A program made the translations under genes and the position numbers. A DNA stretch of 21,071 bases from Rhizophagus sp. LPA8_4_AMF (taxonomy: Eukaryota; Glomeromycota; Glomeromycetes; Glomerales; Glomeraceae). Below the pieces are notes generated by a model. That model was given only the letters and a program-made list of their open reading frames with translations, did no database searches and was not told the DNA's origin. Positions 9,172-17,597 of this stretch are shown here, piece after piece (position 1 is the first letter of the stretch; each line of letters starts with the position of its first letter). Where the stretch lies: contig JADRCO010001238.1 in NCBI GenBank assembly GCA_021464525.1, positions 1-21,071 on the forward strand, in the 5' to 3' direction.

Positions 9172-10653
9172 TCATATATTAGAGTCCATATTTACTACAT
9201 TGTTATAAGTATCACATCTAAAATCCTTGATTACTCCATTATTTTTATATTTGTTAATCAATTCTTCATATTCTTCCCTTTCATAAATATAATCGGATGT
9301 AATTATTGAAAGTGCACGACCTTCCCATTTTTCCAAGAATTCCCCTAAGGTTTCTAAAGAAAATTTACAATCACCACAAAATCTAATTTCTTTTATATTG
9401 TTTGGTGTTGAATTAATTAATAATTTTAATAATTCTTGTCCGTATTCTAAAATCTTATCATTATAAGTTGATTCATAATATGTAAAATCAAATATAACTA
9501 ATAATAATGACTTCAAATTTCGACAAACTTTTAGTAATTTTTCAAGTTCTGCAAAATGTTCATTTGATGGTGAAAATATAAGAGACAAATATTCAATTGA
9601 AGGACAATTTTTATGAATATTACGTATAAAAATAAGGGAATCTTCAATAAAGTTATTTACATCCTCTAGTAATTCATAAGGTTCTAATAAGATTTTCTTT
9701 AGACGTTCTCCGCTATTTTCAATTATAATAGAAGCTGCTTTTAAATTGTAATGGTCTATTTTGAAAATCTCAAGATTACGATATACACACATTTTTAATT
9801 GTTGTTCATCGAAGGATCCAAAACTAGTAATCAATGTTTTTAGTTTATGAAATTTTGGAAGCACCTTTTGCGATGAGCGACTAATATATATAAAGTAAAT
9901 ATTTAAATGAGTAATAATATTTGCATTTTTTTCTAATGCCAAAAGAATCTCTTTGTAAGAATCTTGATCTGGTCCAGGAACATATAAATCATCATCATCT
10001 CTCCATTCAAAATACTTTAAATTTTTCTGAACTCCAATTAATTCAGCAATCCCATAATAATTTTTTTTTACGTTAGCAATAATGAGTCTCTGTATATATT
10101 GACATAGTTGTGCTAATCCATAAAAATATGAAGAATCTGTTGATGTGTCACATTTTAATTCACAAAGTGATTCAAGACGAATCTTAGCTTCTGGGAAATA
10201 AAATATTTGATGTTTAATAGATTTCATATCCAAATACTTTAACTCTGGAAATTTCTTCATAAAGAGATTGTAAAATTCTTGTTGTAAAAGGAATTGATTA
10301 TAATCTAAAGAAGATCCAATAGAAGTTATAATGCCTATAGTATTTACATTAATATTTCTACAGAAAGATAAATAATCAAACAAAAGTGATTGGTATGAAA
10401 TTAACGGTAATTGAATTCCTTGTCTCGTTAGAATTTCTTTAGTATCATCAGATAAATAAGAAGCAATGATTTTAAATAAATAATTTTTATCACTATAATT
10501 AATATCATAACACCAAGGATTCCTCCATAAAATTGGAATCACAGTTTCACACCAAAGTCTATTTACCATTAGACATGAAAAGAGAGATTTTGAATCATCT
10601 TGTACTAATTCTTCAGATATTAAGAAAAGAATATCTTTATTGAGTTTTGACAT
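9172..10653 (-). CDS. F-box / leucine-rich-repeat-like protein 2
   Basis: An intact intronless frame of 493 residues. The N-terminal F-box occupies about residues 4-49 (NKDILFLISEELVQDD, then SLFSCLMVNRLWCETVIPIL and WRNPWCYD), predicted to bind Skp1 in an SCF ubiquitin ligase. The rest is Leu-rich with LRR-like spacing and conserved blocks such as FNQFLLQQEFY-like and IEYLSLIFSP segments. It is closely similar to protein 3 over its full length, with the F-box almost identical and most change in the C-terminal part, as expected if target binding diversified. The gene lies in a duplicated segment of about 2 kb shared with gene 3, including the upstream palindromes. Target unknown. Confidence 0.92.
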   Translation of the reverse strand: MSKLNKDILFLISEELVQDDSKSLFSCLMVNRLWCETVIPILWRNPWCYDINYSDKNYLFKIIASYLSDDTKEILTRQGIQLPLISYQSLLFDYLSFCRNINVNTIGIITSIGSSLDYNQFLLQQEFYNLFMKKFPELKYLDMKSIKHQIFYFPEAKIRLESLCELKCDTSTDSSYFYGLAQLCQYIQRLIIANVKKNYYGIAELIGVQKNLKYFEWRDDDDLYVPGPDQDSYKEILLALEKNANIITHLNIYFIYISRSSQKVLPKFHKLKTLITSFGSFDEQQLKMCVYRNLEIFKIDHYNLKAASIIIENSGERLKKILLEPYELLEDVNNFIEDSLIFIRNIHKNCPSIEYLSLIFSPSNEHFAELEKLLKVCRNLKSLLLVIFDFTYYESTYNDKILEYGQELLKLLINSTPNNIKEIRFCGDCKFSLETLGEFLEKWEGRALSIITSDYIYEREEYEELINKYKNNGVIKDFRCDTYNNVVNMDSNI

Positions 10654-10767
10654 TCTTTACCAAAAATAATCTTTAATCACTGGTTTATTATAGTAAATAT
10701 TTTTAAATAACAATTTTTTGTAATATAGAAATAGAAAAATTTTTAAAAAAAGTTTTAACTACAAATA

Positions 10768-10815
10768 GTGAAACACCGGAATAAAATTCCGGATCACTCA
10801 TAAATAACGTTTCAC
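10768..10815. promoter_or_regulatory. Nested palindrome upstream of F-box gene 2
   Basis: A perfect palindrome CCGGAATAAAATTCCGG (10776-10792) sits inside an outer inverted repeat GTGAAAC…GTTTCAC (10769-10775 and 10809-10815). It lies about 120-160 bp upstream of the start codon and is conserved upstream of gene 3. A dimeric transcription-factor site or an RNA/DNA hairpin are both possible. The role is inferred from conservation only. Confidence 0.5.
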
Positions 10816-10826
10816 AAGTAATAAAT

Positions 10827-10943
10827 ATTACGTCATATATGATTTGGCAAATTTTGTAATTTACTAAATTTATCCTAGTGCTTTGATCAACTTACTGTAC
10901 ATCATTTGATATGCATTGATATGCATACTGTATCACATGATAC
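10827..10943. promoter_or_regulatory. Conserved TTACGTCAT and TATCACATGAT elements, F-box gene 2
   Basis: ATTACGTCAT (10827-10836) resembles a bZIP/CRE half-type site and is present in gene 3's upstream DNA as ATTACGTCAT. GTATCACATGATAC (10930-10943) is a near-perfect palindrome whose core TATCACATGAT is also kept upstream of gene 3. Both are shared by descent, so function is suggested but not shown. Confidence 0.35.
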
Positions 10944-10987
10944 TGCGGTCGAGAATTTACTTACAATAAACTTGACAATCTATTACC

Positions 10988-11143
10988 CTGTAAAAAAAGT
11001 CGATCCGTGTTTTATATTCCATATTTTTTCCGTAAAGGCTCATATTTCTGGAATTAATAACCTTATATCACGGAATTTATCGAATTATTTACAATTTCCG
11101 TGAATGGATCCGTGAAAGGCCCATTTTTACGGAGTTTTTACAG
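10988..11143. mobile_element. Possible small MITE with CTGTAAAAA ends
   Basis: The 156-bp stretch begins CTGTAAAAA and ends TTTTTACAG. It contains repeated CCGT motifs and an internal pair, CCGTAAAGGCTCATATTT and CCGTGAAAGGCCCATTTTT, plus GATCCGTG twice. It is richer in G/C than the surroundings. I found no convincing target-site duplication, so the call is tentative. Confidence 0.4.
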
Positions 11144-11479
11144 AAATAACGGATAAAATTTTTTATAGAGTTAATGTTAGGATCCATATGTACGGTATAT
11201 TGTAACAAATTATGCAAAAAAATAAAAGAGAGCTATGGTTTTAACAAGGATATATTTAAAGCTTAAAAAAAAGTGATGAAATGATCAATCAACTTCATAA
11301 ATAGAATCGGACATAGAAATTGTAGACATTCAAAAATTTAATTGATTAGTGTTAGTGTTATTTAATTAAGTTGAATCGATTTAGTTTTACTTTTTCAGTT
11401 GTAATATCTAGTTTATTGACTTGAACGGTTGAACCAGACCGAGGAGTTTGAGTTTAATGCTTGTGTTGGCTAGTAATAC
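11144..11479. other. Intergenic region without a gene
   Basis: A/T-rich with no supported gene, RNA or repeat. Confidence 0.4.
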
Positions 11480-11680
11480 CTAATGACTACAAATTTTTGG
11501 TAATTTTTCAATTGCTGCAAAATGTTCCTTTGATTATGAAAATATAAGAGACAAATATTCAAATAAAAAGCAATTTTTATGGACATTAAAATAAAAGAAT
11601 CTTCAATGAAGTTATTAGAAATTTATAAGGTTCTAATAAGATTTTCTTTAGACGTCGCTCTGTTATTTTCAAAGATGATT
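11480..11680 (-). pseudogene. Relic fragment of an F-box/LRR family gene
   Basis: Aligns with about 9504-9730 of F-box gene 2. Shared blocks include GGTAATTTTTCAA, AAATATAAGAGACAAATATTC and GGTTCTAATAAGATTTTC, the last followed by TTTAGACGT. The fragment lacks F-box, start and end, and carries indels and stops. It sits between genes 2 and 3 in the same orientation, a dead member of the tandem family. Confidence 0.85.
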
Positions 11681-12889
11681 TTAATTTTCTGTATTAAAAT
11701 ATTGAAATCAAATATATTTTGCTAGCATTTACAAAATATTCTTTAAGAGAATAATTTATAAATTTTTTTTTTTCAGGTTTGTTTTTAAAATCCAAAATTC
11801 ATTAGTAATTTGTTGATTTTATTAAACTGAAATTTTTTGTTTTTTGTTTTTTTTTTTACTAAAAAATATACAAATACTTTTGACCATGCTGAACAACTTG
11901 CAATTAATAAAGGAAGTTAATTTCATTTGACTAAAGTAGTGAAATCACACTCTGAAGTTAGCAAATGGAATTATGAAAAATTTGAAAGTTAATACATTTA
12001 TGAAAATGCGATTGTTTCACATATATTTGTGAAATGTATAAATATAAAAAATTAAAATCTGAGATAAAAATTTGAAATAACCTAACATGGATTTTAAATT
12101 AATTCTTTCATTAGCAATTATAGCAGATAAATTCAAGAAGTTTAAAAATAAATATAAAATAAAAATAATAAGAAAAAACATTTTTATGAATGATTATTTC
12201 CAAAAGAAATATACTAATAAATCCAATTTGCAATATTCAAAATTTAATTCTACAAAATAGACCCTATAAAAACATTTTTCTAGTTTTTATTCCAAAGAAA
12301 CTCAGATACATGATCATTTTTCTGGAAAATTTTTTATTGGGAGAAAAATGTAAAAAAAAATTTCATAATATTTACTTTTAATTTTCTTTCCAAAAAAAAA
12401 AGAAAAAAAATTTTAATATTTTGAAAAAAAAGTTGTCCAACTTTTTTTTATTTGATTATCATAAGATTTATCTATATGGTCTTTTACATATTTTTTATTT
12501 TTTAACAAAAAAATATATATATATATTTAAAGCTTATTATTCCTTTGAAGAATAAAACAAAATCAAATACAATATAAAAACTAATTATTTGATGCCACAT
12601 GTTAATATGTATAGTGAAAGTGGCACAGAAATGTATCAAAAAGTTATATTGCAATAACAATATCTATAGCTAATTGCAATAGCAATATAATAGCTATAGA
12701 AATAATAAATTCAACTATAAAGTTTATATGGTGCATTTCCAAAAAGATAAAAACATATACGAAGATCAGAAGATACAAATTAGATGAAAAAGTGAATAAC
12801 TAAAGGCTGTAACCACTTCAAAAATATACTATTATTAACAATGGAGATAAAACCTGATCAATTAGATTGTTTTGTGTGAACATAATAAT
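11681..12889. other. Long A/T-rich intergenic region
   Basis: No gene seen. It contains homopolymer runs (11764-11860, 12350-12440), a short (TA)n tract at about 12508-12524, and a 10-bp inverted repeat TCTATAGCTA/TAGCTATAGA (12663-12672 and 12691-12700) within a TTGCAATA-rich patch. None could be tied to a known element. Confidence 0.45.
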
Positions 12890-13048
12890 AATTGAACAAT
12901 GGTTCAAATTTTTTACATATAAATTAGAAATCATTAAATGATATGGAATTTGGTAAATTTGGAAACAAAAAACTTCTAAGCCTAAAAAAGTGAATCATTT
13001 ATTAAATGAATACTTAAAACTTAATAATTCATGTATATGAATTAATTT

Positions 13049-14554
13049 CTAATATTCTATATTCATTACATTCATATAAGATTCATGTCTAAAATCTTTG
13101 ATTACTCCATTATTTTTATATTTATCAATCAATTTTTTATAATCCTCTTCTTGGTAAATATTATTATATGCCACAATATAACTGGATATAAGTATGGAAA
13201 GTGTACAACCTTCCCATTTTCCTAAGAATTCCTCCAAGACTTCTAAAGAGAATTTAAAATCACCATAAAATCTAATTTCCTTAATGTTAGTTGGTTTTGA
13301 ACTAATTAATATTTTTAATAAAATTTCTCCATATTCTAAAATTTTTTCATGATAGGTTGATTCATCATATGTTTGATCAAATATAACTAATAATAATAAC
13401 TTCAGATTTTGACAAATTTTTAGTAATTCTTCAATTTCATTATAATGATCCTTTGTTGGTGGAAATGTAAGAGACAAATATTCAATTGAAGGACAATTTT
13501 TATGAATATTACGTATAAGAGTAAGAGAATCTTCAATGAAGTTATCTACATTATCTTCAAATTCAAAAGGTTCTAATAAAATTTTCTTTAGATGTCCTCC
13601 ACTATTTTTGATTATAGTAGAAGCTGCTTTTAAATTGATATGATCTATTTTAAGGATTTCAAGATCATGATATACACACATTTTTAATAGTTCTTCACTG
13701 AAATTATAAAAACTAGTTGCCAATGTTTTTAGTTTATGAAGTTTTGGGAGTACCTTTGGCAATGTGCAATCAATATTATACATAAAATATAATATTAAAT
13801 GATTGATAGCATTTGCATTTTTTTCTAATGCAAAAAGAATTTCTTTGTAAGAATCTTGATCTACTCCAGCAATATATAAAGCATCATAGTCATCTTTCCA
13901 TTCAAAATACTTCAAATTTTTCTGAACTCCAATTAATTCAGAAATACCATGATAATGATAATTATTTGTTACGTTAGCAATAATGAGTCTCTGTATATAT
14001 TGACAAAGTTGTGCTAATCCATAAAAATATGAAGAATCTGTTGATGTGTCACATTTTAATTCACAAAGTGATTCAAAACGAATTCTAGCTTCTGGAAAAT
14101 AAAATATTTGATGTCTAATTGATTTCATATCCAAATACTTTAATTCTGGAAATTTCTTCATAAAGAGATTGTAAAATTCTTGTTGTAAAAGAAATTGATT
14201 ATAATCTAAAGAAGATCCAATAGAAGTTATAATACTTATAGTATTTACATTAATACTTCTACAGAAAGTTAAATAATCAAACAAAAGTGATTGACGTGAA
14301 ACTAATGGTAATTGGATTCCTTGTCTTGTTAGGAATTCTTTAATATCATCAGATAAATAAGAAGTAATAATTGTAAATAAATATTTTTTATTACTATAAT
14401 TAATATCATAACACCAAGGATTCCTCCATAAAATTGGAATCATAGTTTCACACCAAAGTCTATTAACCATTAGACATGAAAAGAGAGATTTTGAATCATC
14501 TTGTACTAATTCTTCAGATATTAAGAAAAGAATATCTTTATTAAGTTTTGACAT
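13049..14554 (-). CDS. F-box / leucine-rich-repeat-like protein 3
   Basis: An intact intronless frame of 501 residues, with the start fixed by alignment with genes 1 and 2. The F-box at about residues 4-49 is nearly identical to that of protein 2, differing at only a few sites (ETMIPIL against ETVIPIL). The body is Leu-rich with LRR-like spacing. Length differences against protein 2 are small in-frame insertions, for example around NNYHYHGIS and near SSYIVAYNNIYQ in the C-terminal part. The predicted role is a substrate adaptor of an SCF ubiquitin ligase. The gene is the upstream-most intact member of the cluster and shares its promoter block with gene 2. Confidence 0.92.
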   Translation of the reverse strand: MSKLNKDILFLISEELVQDDSKSLFSCLMVNRLWCETMIPILWRNPWCYDINYSNKKYLFTIITSYLSDDIKEFLTRQGIQLPLVSRQSLLFDYLTFCRSINVNTISIITSIGSSLDYNQFLLQQEFYNLFMKKFPELKYLDMKSIRHQIFYFPEARIRFESLCELKCDTSTDSSYFYGLAQLCQYIQRLIIANVTNNYHYHGISELIGVQKNLKYFEWKDDYDALYIAGVDQDSYKEILFALEKNANAINHLILYFMYNIDCTLPKVLPKLHKLKTLATSFYNFSEELLKMCVYHDLEILKIDHINLKAASTIIKNSGGHLKKILLEPFEFEDNVDNFIEDSLTLIRNIHKNCPSIEYLSLTFPPTKDHYNEIEELLKICQNLKLLLLVIFDQTYDESTYHEKILEYGEILLKILISSKPTNIKEIRFYGDFKFSLEVLEEFLGKWEGCTLSILISSYIVAYNNIYQEEDYKKLIDKYKNNGVIKDFRHESYMNVMNIEY

Positions 14555-14663
14555 TCTTTACCAAAAATTACTGGTTTATTATAGTAAATATCCTTAAATA
14601 CAATTTTTCGTAATGTTAAATATTTAATTGTAGAAAAAATTTTTATTTTCAAATAATGAAACA

Positions 14664-14700
14664 TTGAAACACCGGAATAAAATTCCGAAGTAATGTTTCA
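14664..14700. promoter_or_regulatory. Nested palindrome upstream of F-box gene 3
   Basis: The inner near-palindrome CCGGAATAAAATTCCGA (14672-14688) is enclosed by outer arms TGAAACATT (about 14657-14665) and AATGTTTCA (about 14692-14700). The layout equals that at 10768-10815 although the outer arm sequence differs, so the pairing is kept while bases change. Confidence 0.5.
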
Positions 14701-14753
14701 CAAGAAACAAATATTACGTCATATTTGATTGGTAATTTACCGAATTTATCTTA

Positions 14754-14786
14754 CATCATGTGACATGTATGCCGTATCACATGATG
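14754..14786. promoter_or_regulatory. Inverted repeat CATCATGTGA/TCACATGATG
   Basis: Perfect 10-bp arms at 14754-14763 and 14777-14786, upstream of F-box gene 3. The copy upstream of gene 2 (10900-10943) has an imperfect counterpart. Confidence 0.4.
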
Positions 14787-15060
14787 CTCCGGTCGTAGAA
14801 TTTTTTGGGTCATTTTTTATCACAATTGAGTTTTTAGGTTTAATTTGATCTGCAGCATATAAGGTTCATTTGGTTTAAATTCTATAGTACGTTGTCTTAT
14901 TATTAAAATGAGCAATCGGGGTTTAAAAATTTTCAATTTTTCAATTTTTTGTGTAATGATCAGCCATAAAATCTAAAAATAGATCTGAAAATAATCGACA
15001 CGATGGCACGTGATTTTATTAATTCAACTTTAATTAGTGCCTATATATTAGTTTAATAAT

Positions 15061-15203
15061 GGGCAGAGCGACCTCTGTGGGTTTCCCGGTGGTTAGGTTT
15101 ACTCGTACGTAGTTTAGTTTCGTATTTTATATACTCGCGCTCGTCTATGTCTGTAACCTCAGATTCTGTCTCTCATAATAAAAATAAAAATAAAAATAAA
15201 TAA
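15061..15203 (+). mobile_element. Possible 3' end of a non-LTR retroelement or SINE
   Basis: A stretch of ordinary base composition (GGGCAGAGCGACCTCTGTGG at its start) stands out from A/T-rich flanks. It ends in a regular (AATAAA)n-like tail at about 15174-15203. Such simple A-rich tails are typical of LINE or SINE 3' ends. No reverse transcriptase frame is present and no target duplication is clear. It could alternatively be the 5' exon of the adjacent array transcript. Confidence 0.35.
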
Positions 15204-15234
15204 TCTTTTTTTTTTATATTTTAAAAAAACTCTT

Positions 15235-15780
15235 TCTTTAGGGTCAGCTCTTTGATGTTCCAGACTTGAAATTCGCAAAAAAGGGAGGTTTTGTTATATG
15301 TTTTTTTTTGCTTTAGAACATTACCAACCCTTCCATTTTTTCTTTAGGACACTTCATGGACTTGGACTTCGGCTTTTTGGATAATAGACTTTGGAAAATG
15401 GTAAGTTGGGAGGATGAGTGAGAAATATATTTCGTTTGCTTTGGAACATCACTAACGTTCCTTTTCCTTTTTCCTTTTAGGATGCCTCCTAGACTTTGAC
15501 TTTGGCCTCTTGGACTATAGATTTTGGAAAATGGTAAATTGTAAGGGCCAAAGTGATTTTTTTTTTTGATTTGGGAACGTTACTAACATTCCCTTTCTTT
15601 TTTTTTCTTTAGGATCTCCTTCAGCCCCTTGGATAATGAACTTTGAAAAATGGTAAGTTGAATGGGAGAATAGAAGAGGATATTTTTGATTTGGAAATGT
15701 TACTAATGTTTCCTTTATTTTTTTCCTTTAGGGATGGGATCCTATACTTGGACTTTAACCAGATGCTAATATGCCGAAAC
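15235..15780 (+). repeat. Tandem array of mini-exon/intron units
   Basis: Five homologous units of about 119-133 bp. Mini-exons: a from 15242 (degenerate), b 15348-15400 (53 nt), c 15481-15533 (53 nt), d 15613-15652 (40 nt, 13-nt deletion), e from 15732. Units b, c and d end in AAATG followed by a GTAAGT or GTAAAT donor, and every unit starts after a pyrimidine-rich tract ending in TTTAG. Introns: 15401-15480, 15534-15612 and 15653-15731 (79-80 nt), each with a TACTAAC-like branch site (CACTAAC, TACTAAC, TACTAAT). In one frame the mini-exons read LDFGFLDNRLWKM and FDFGLLDYRFWKM. Because 53 is not a multiple of 3, splicing b to c meets a stop in every frame. It may be a decayed gene with exon duplications, a non-coding transcript, or mutually exclusive exons. 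Confidence 0.75.
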
Positions 15781-15817
15781 CATGCTGGTTCGGCAGGTTT
15801 CGCAGTTTCGCAGTTTC
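15772..15817. repeat. Hairpin and short tandem repeat at the end of the array
   Basis: TGCCGAAACC (15772-15781) pairs with GGTTCGGCA (15787-15795) with one bulged base. It is followed by about two and a half copies of GTTTCGCA. If transcribed, this would fold near the 3' end of the array transcript. Confidence 0.5.
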
Positions 15818-15868
15818 ATTGGATTTATTTACTTTATAATTTTAAATTAAAAACTTAATTTTTTATTT

Positions 15869-15874
15869 AATAAA
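15869..15874 (+). terminator. Candidate polyadenylation signal
   Basis: AATAAA about 90 bp past the last array unit. In such A/T-rich DNA the hexamer is common by chance. Confidence 0.25.
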
Positions 15875-15912
15875 GAAATAAGACATAAAAATATTAAAGA
15901 TAATAATTATCT

Positions 15913-17597
15913 TTATGTAGATCTTCTATATTGGCGAATTTTTTGATATATATATATTTTTCTTTCTTCAGACATTGGCATAATATCTAAAACATCTAAT
16001 TTTTCATTTTTATCAAAATTATGATTATCATATAAAAGCTTGTAACAAATTTCATTCCCACCAGATTTTTCAGAACAATTAACTTTTCCTAAATCTTGTG
16101 GTAAACTTCTAAAACGAAAATAATGATATTTTGTTATATTAGGTAAATTTACAAAATTTTTGTTTGAAAAAATTTTTTGAAAATCAAACCATTTCCATTC
16201 AATCCCACCATTGTATCTAATTCCTTCATTACCTTTTGATGACATATTTACAATTTCTTCAATATCATCGATAGTATTAACTTTGTGATTTTGGTAAATT
16301 ATTTTTATTTGTCCAAAAAATGAATCACAAATAAATTTTGTATGACCTGGTACCATAAAATTAGGTAATGTTATTATACCAACCTGACATACATAATCAA
16401 GACCAAAAAAAAGTGATAAATTATTTTTATTTTGTGCGATACAATTGTCACATGTAATATTTAAAATTGTTTTTTCATTATTGGCAAATATCTTAATTGC
16501 TTGATAAACCATGTATTAGCTCCCTTTGCTACACCTTTAGGAAATTCATTTTCTCCAATAACAAAATTTATTTGTTTATTCTCTCCTCCTTCAGTTTTGC
16601 AAACACCAAATAAATGAACAGCATAAGCTGTTTTAAAAATAAATTGATCCAACTTGTTGCAGTGTATATGGAACTGTTACATTTTGTGCCCAATCATAAC
16701 AAATATGTGCTATAGATAAATCATGTTTACTTTTTTCAATATTATTGTTATAATGTTGTTGTTCAAGGTTAGCTTTTTCTTGATGTTCTTCAAATTGGTT
16801 TTTTATAATATTAAATTCTTGAATATCACTTTTTGCTATTCGCATTTTTGCTTTGAATTCTCCACATGTTTCACAAAGATCAGATGCAGGGGGTTGAAAT
16901 TTGAGATTAGGCATTAATTCATGCCAAAGTCTACAAAATGTTTTATAAGAAATAATATTTTCATTTTCATCATGTTCAAGATAATAATGTTCTTTGTATT
17001 TTTTATATATTGAAGTATAATTTTTATTTGTTTGAAGATATATAAAATTTCAAGAATCATTTCGATATCTCATAGGAGATGGTAAACCATGAATAGTTCC
17101 ATACTGTGTTAAGTATTCCTTAATTGATAATGTTACATTAAAATCGAAAACTCTAGAATTTCATCTTGAAACGCGTCCAGTATTACCATGAGTATGCTCA
17201 GTTAATCCATTTTCTTGAAGATGGATTTGTAATGTTGATAGTTTATAATAATTTAAATTGCATAATTTCAGATATGCAGGCTTACAAAGTGGTAAGGATA
17301 TATTAAAGCTATATTTACTGTATATGAATAGGTGTGTTTTTTTCTCTTTTTCATTTTTTTCAACTTTTTCATTTGAAATTTCAAAGGACATTAATTGAGT
17401 TTTTATAAAAAGTTCAAATTCAAACTTTTCAAGTGCTTTTATTTCCATGTGACTTTCAAAAAAAATGCTTAAATCCTACTTTTTCAAAGCAAGTTCTTAT
17501 ATCTTTTTATTACTAGAGCGTCGGCAAGTACAATTTGTTTATATTCTTTTAATCCTAATTCAATAAAATTGTAAATAGGTCTTGCTTCAGAACTCAT
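15913..17597 (-). pseudogene. Broken transposon-like gene (DUF7869-like)
   Basis: A single protein can be followed through several broken frames. The likely start is ATG at 17597 (MSSEARPIYNF…). Next come 17448-17161 (…YSFNISLPLCKPAYLKL…ENGLTEHTHGNTGR), about 17160-16633 (…YGTIHGLPSPMRYR…, LCETCGEFKAKM, YDWAQNVTVPY), 16652-16461 (…FPKGVAKGANT) and 16512-15913 (TCDNCIAQNKNN, VPGHTKFICDSFFGQIK). The order of motifs (HGN, hGLP.P.R, DLC..C, KGaN, DNC.aQNKN, GHTKF.cD.fFG.iK) fits the family I know as DUF7869-containing proteins, common in transposon-rich genomes and probably RNase H-fold. Breaks include in-frame TGA codons near 17163 and 17052, frameshifts in T-runs near 17465 and 16640, and another near 16505. 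The frame ends at 15913. It is degraded and unlikely to be active. Confidence 0.75.

Larger units (their letters stand above)
8950..10957. repeat. Segmental duplication block A (F-box gene 2 with flanks)
   Basis: Aligns with block B (about 12890-14803). Similarity covers about 220 bp beyond the stop codon and about 300 bp beyond the start codon, ending at GCGGTCGAGAATTT near 10946-10957 against CCGGTCGTAGAATTT in block B. Gene and control region were therefore copied together. Confidence 0.8.
12890..14803. repeat. Segmental duplication block B (F-box gene 3 with flanks)
   Basis: Partner of block A (8950-10957). The 3' flank (TTTTTTACATATAAATTAGAAAT and nearby) and the upstream palindromes are both recognisable in block A. 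Confidence 0.8.

Noticed and set aside
12190..12381. 63-residue plus-strand frame
   Set aside because: Low-complexity A/T-driven composition, no conserved partner or motif.
15643..15858. A 71-residue plus-strand frame starting in mini-exon d
   Set aside because: It reads through a clear intron (15653-15731); only its end overlaps unit e, so it is not a credible gene.
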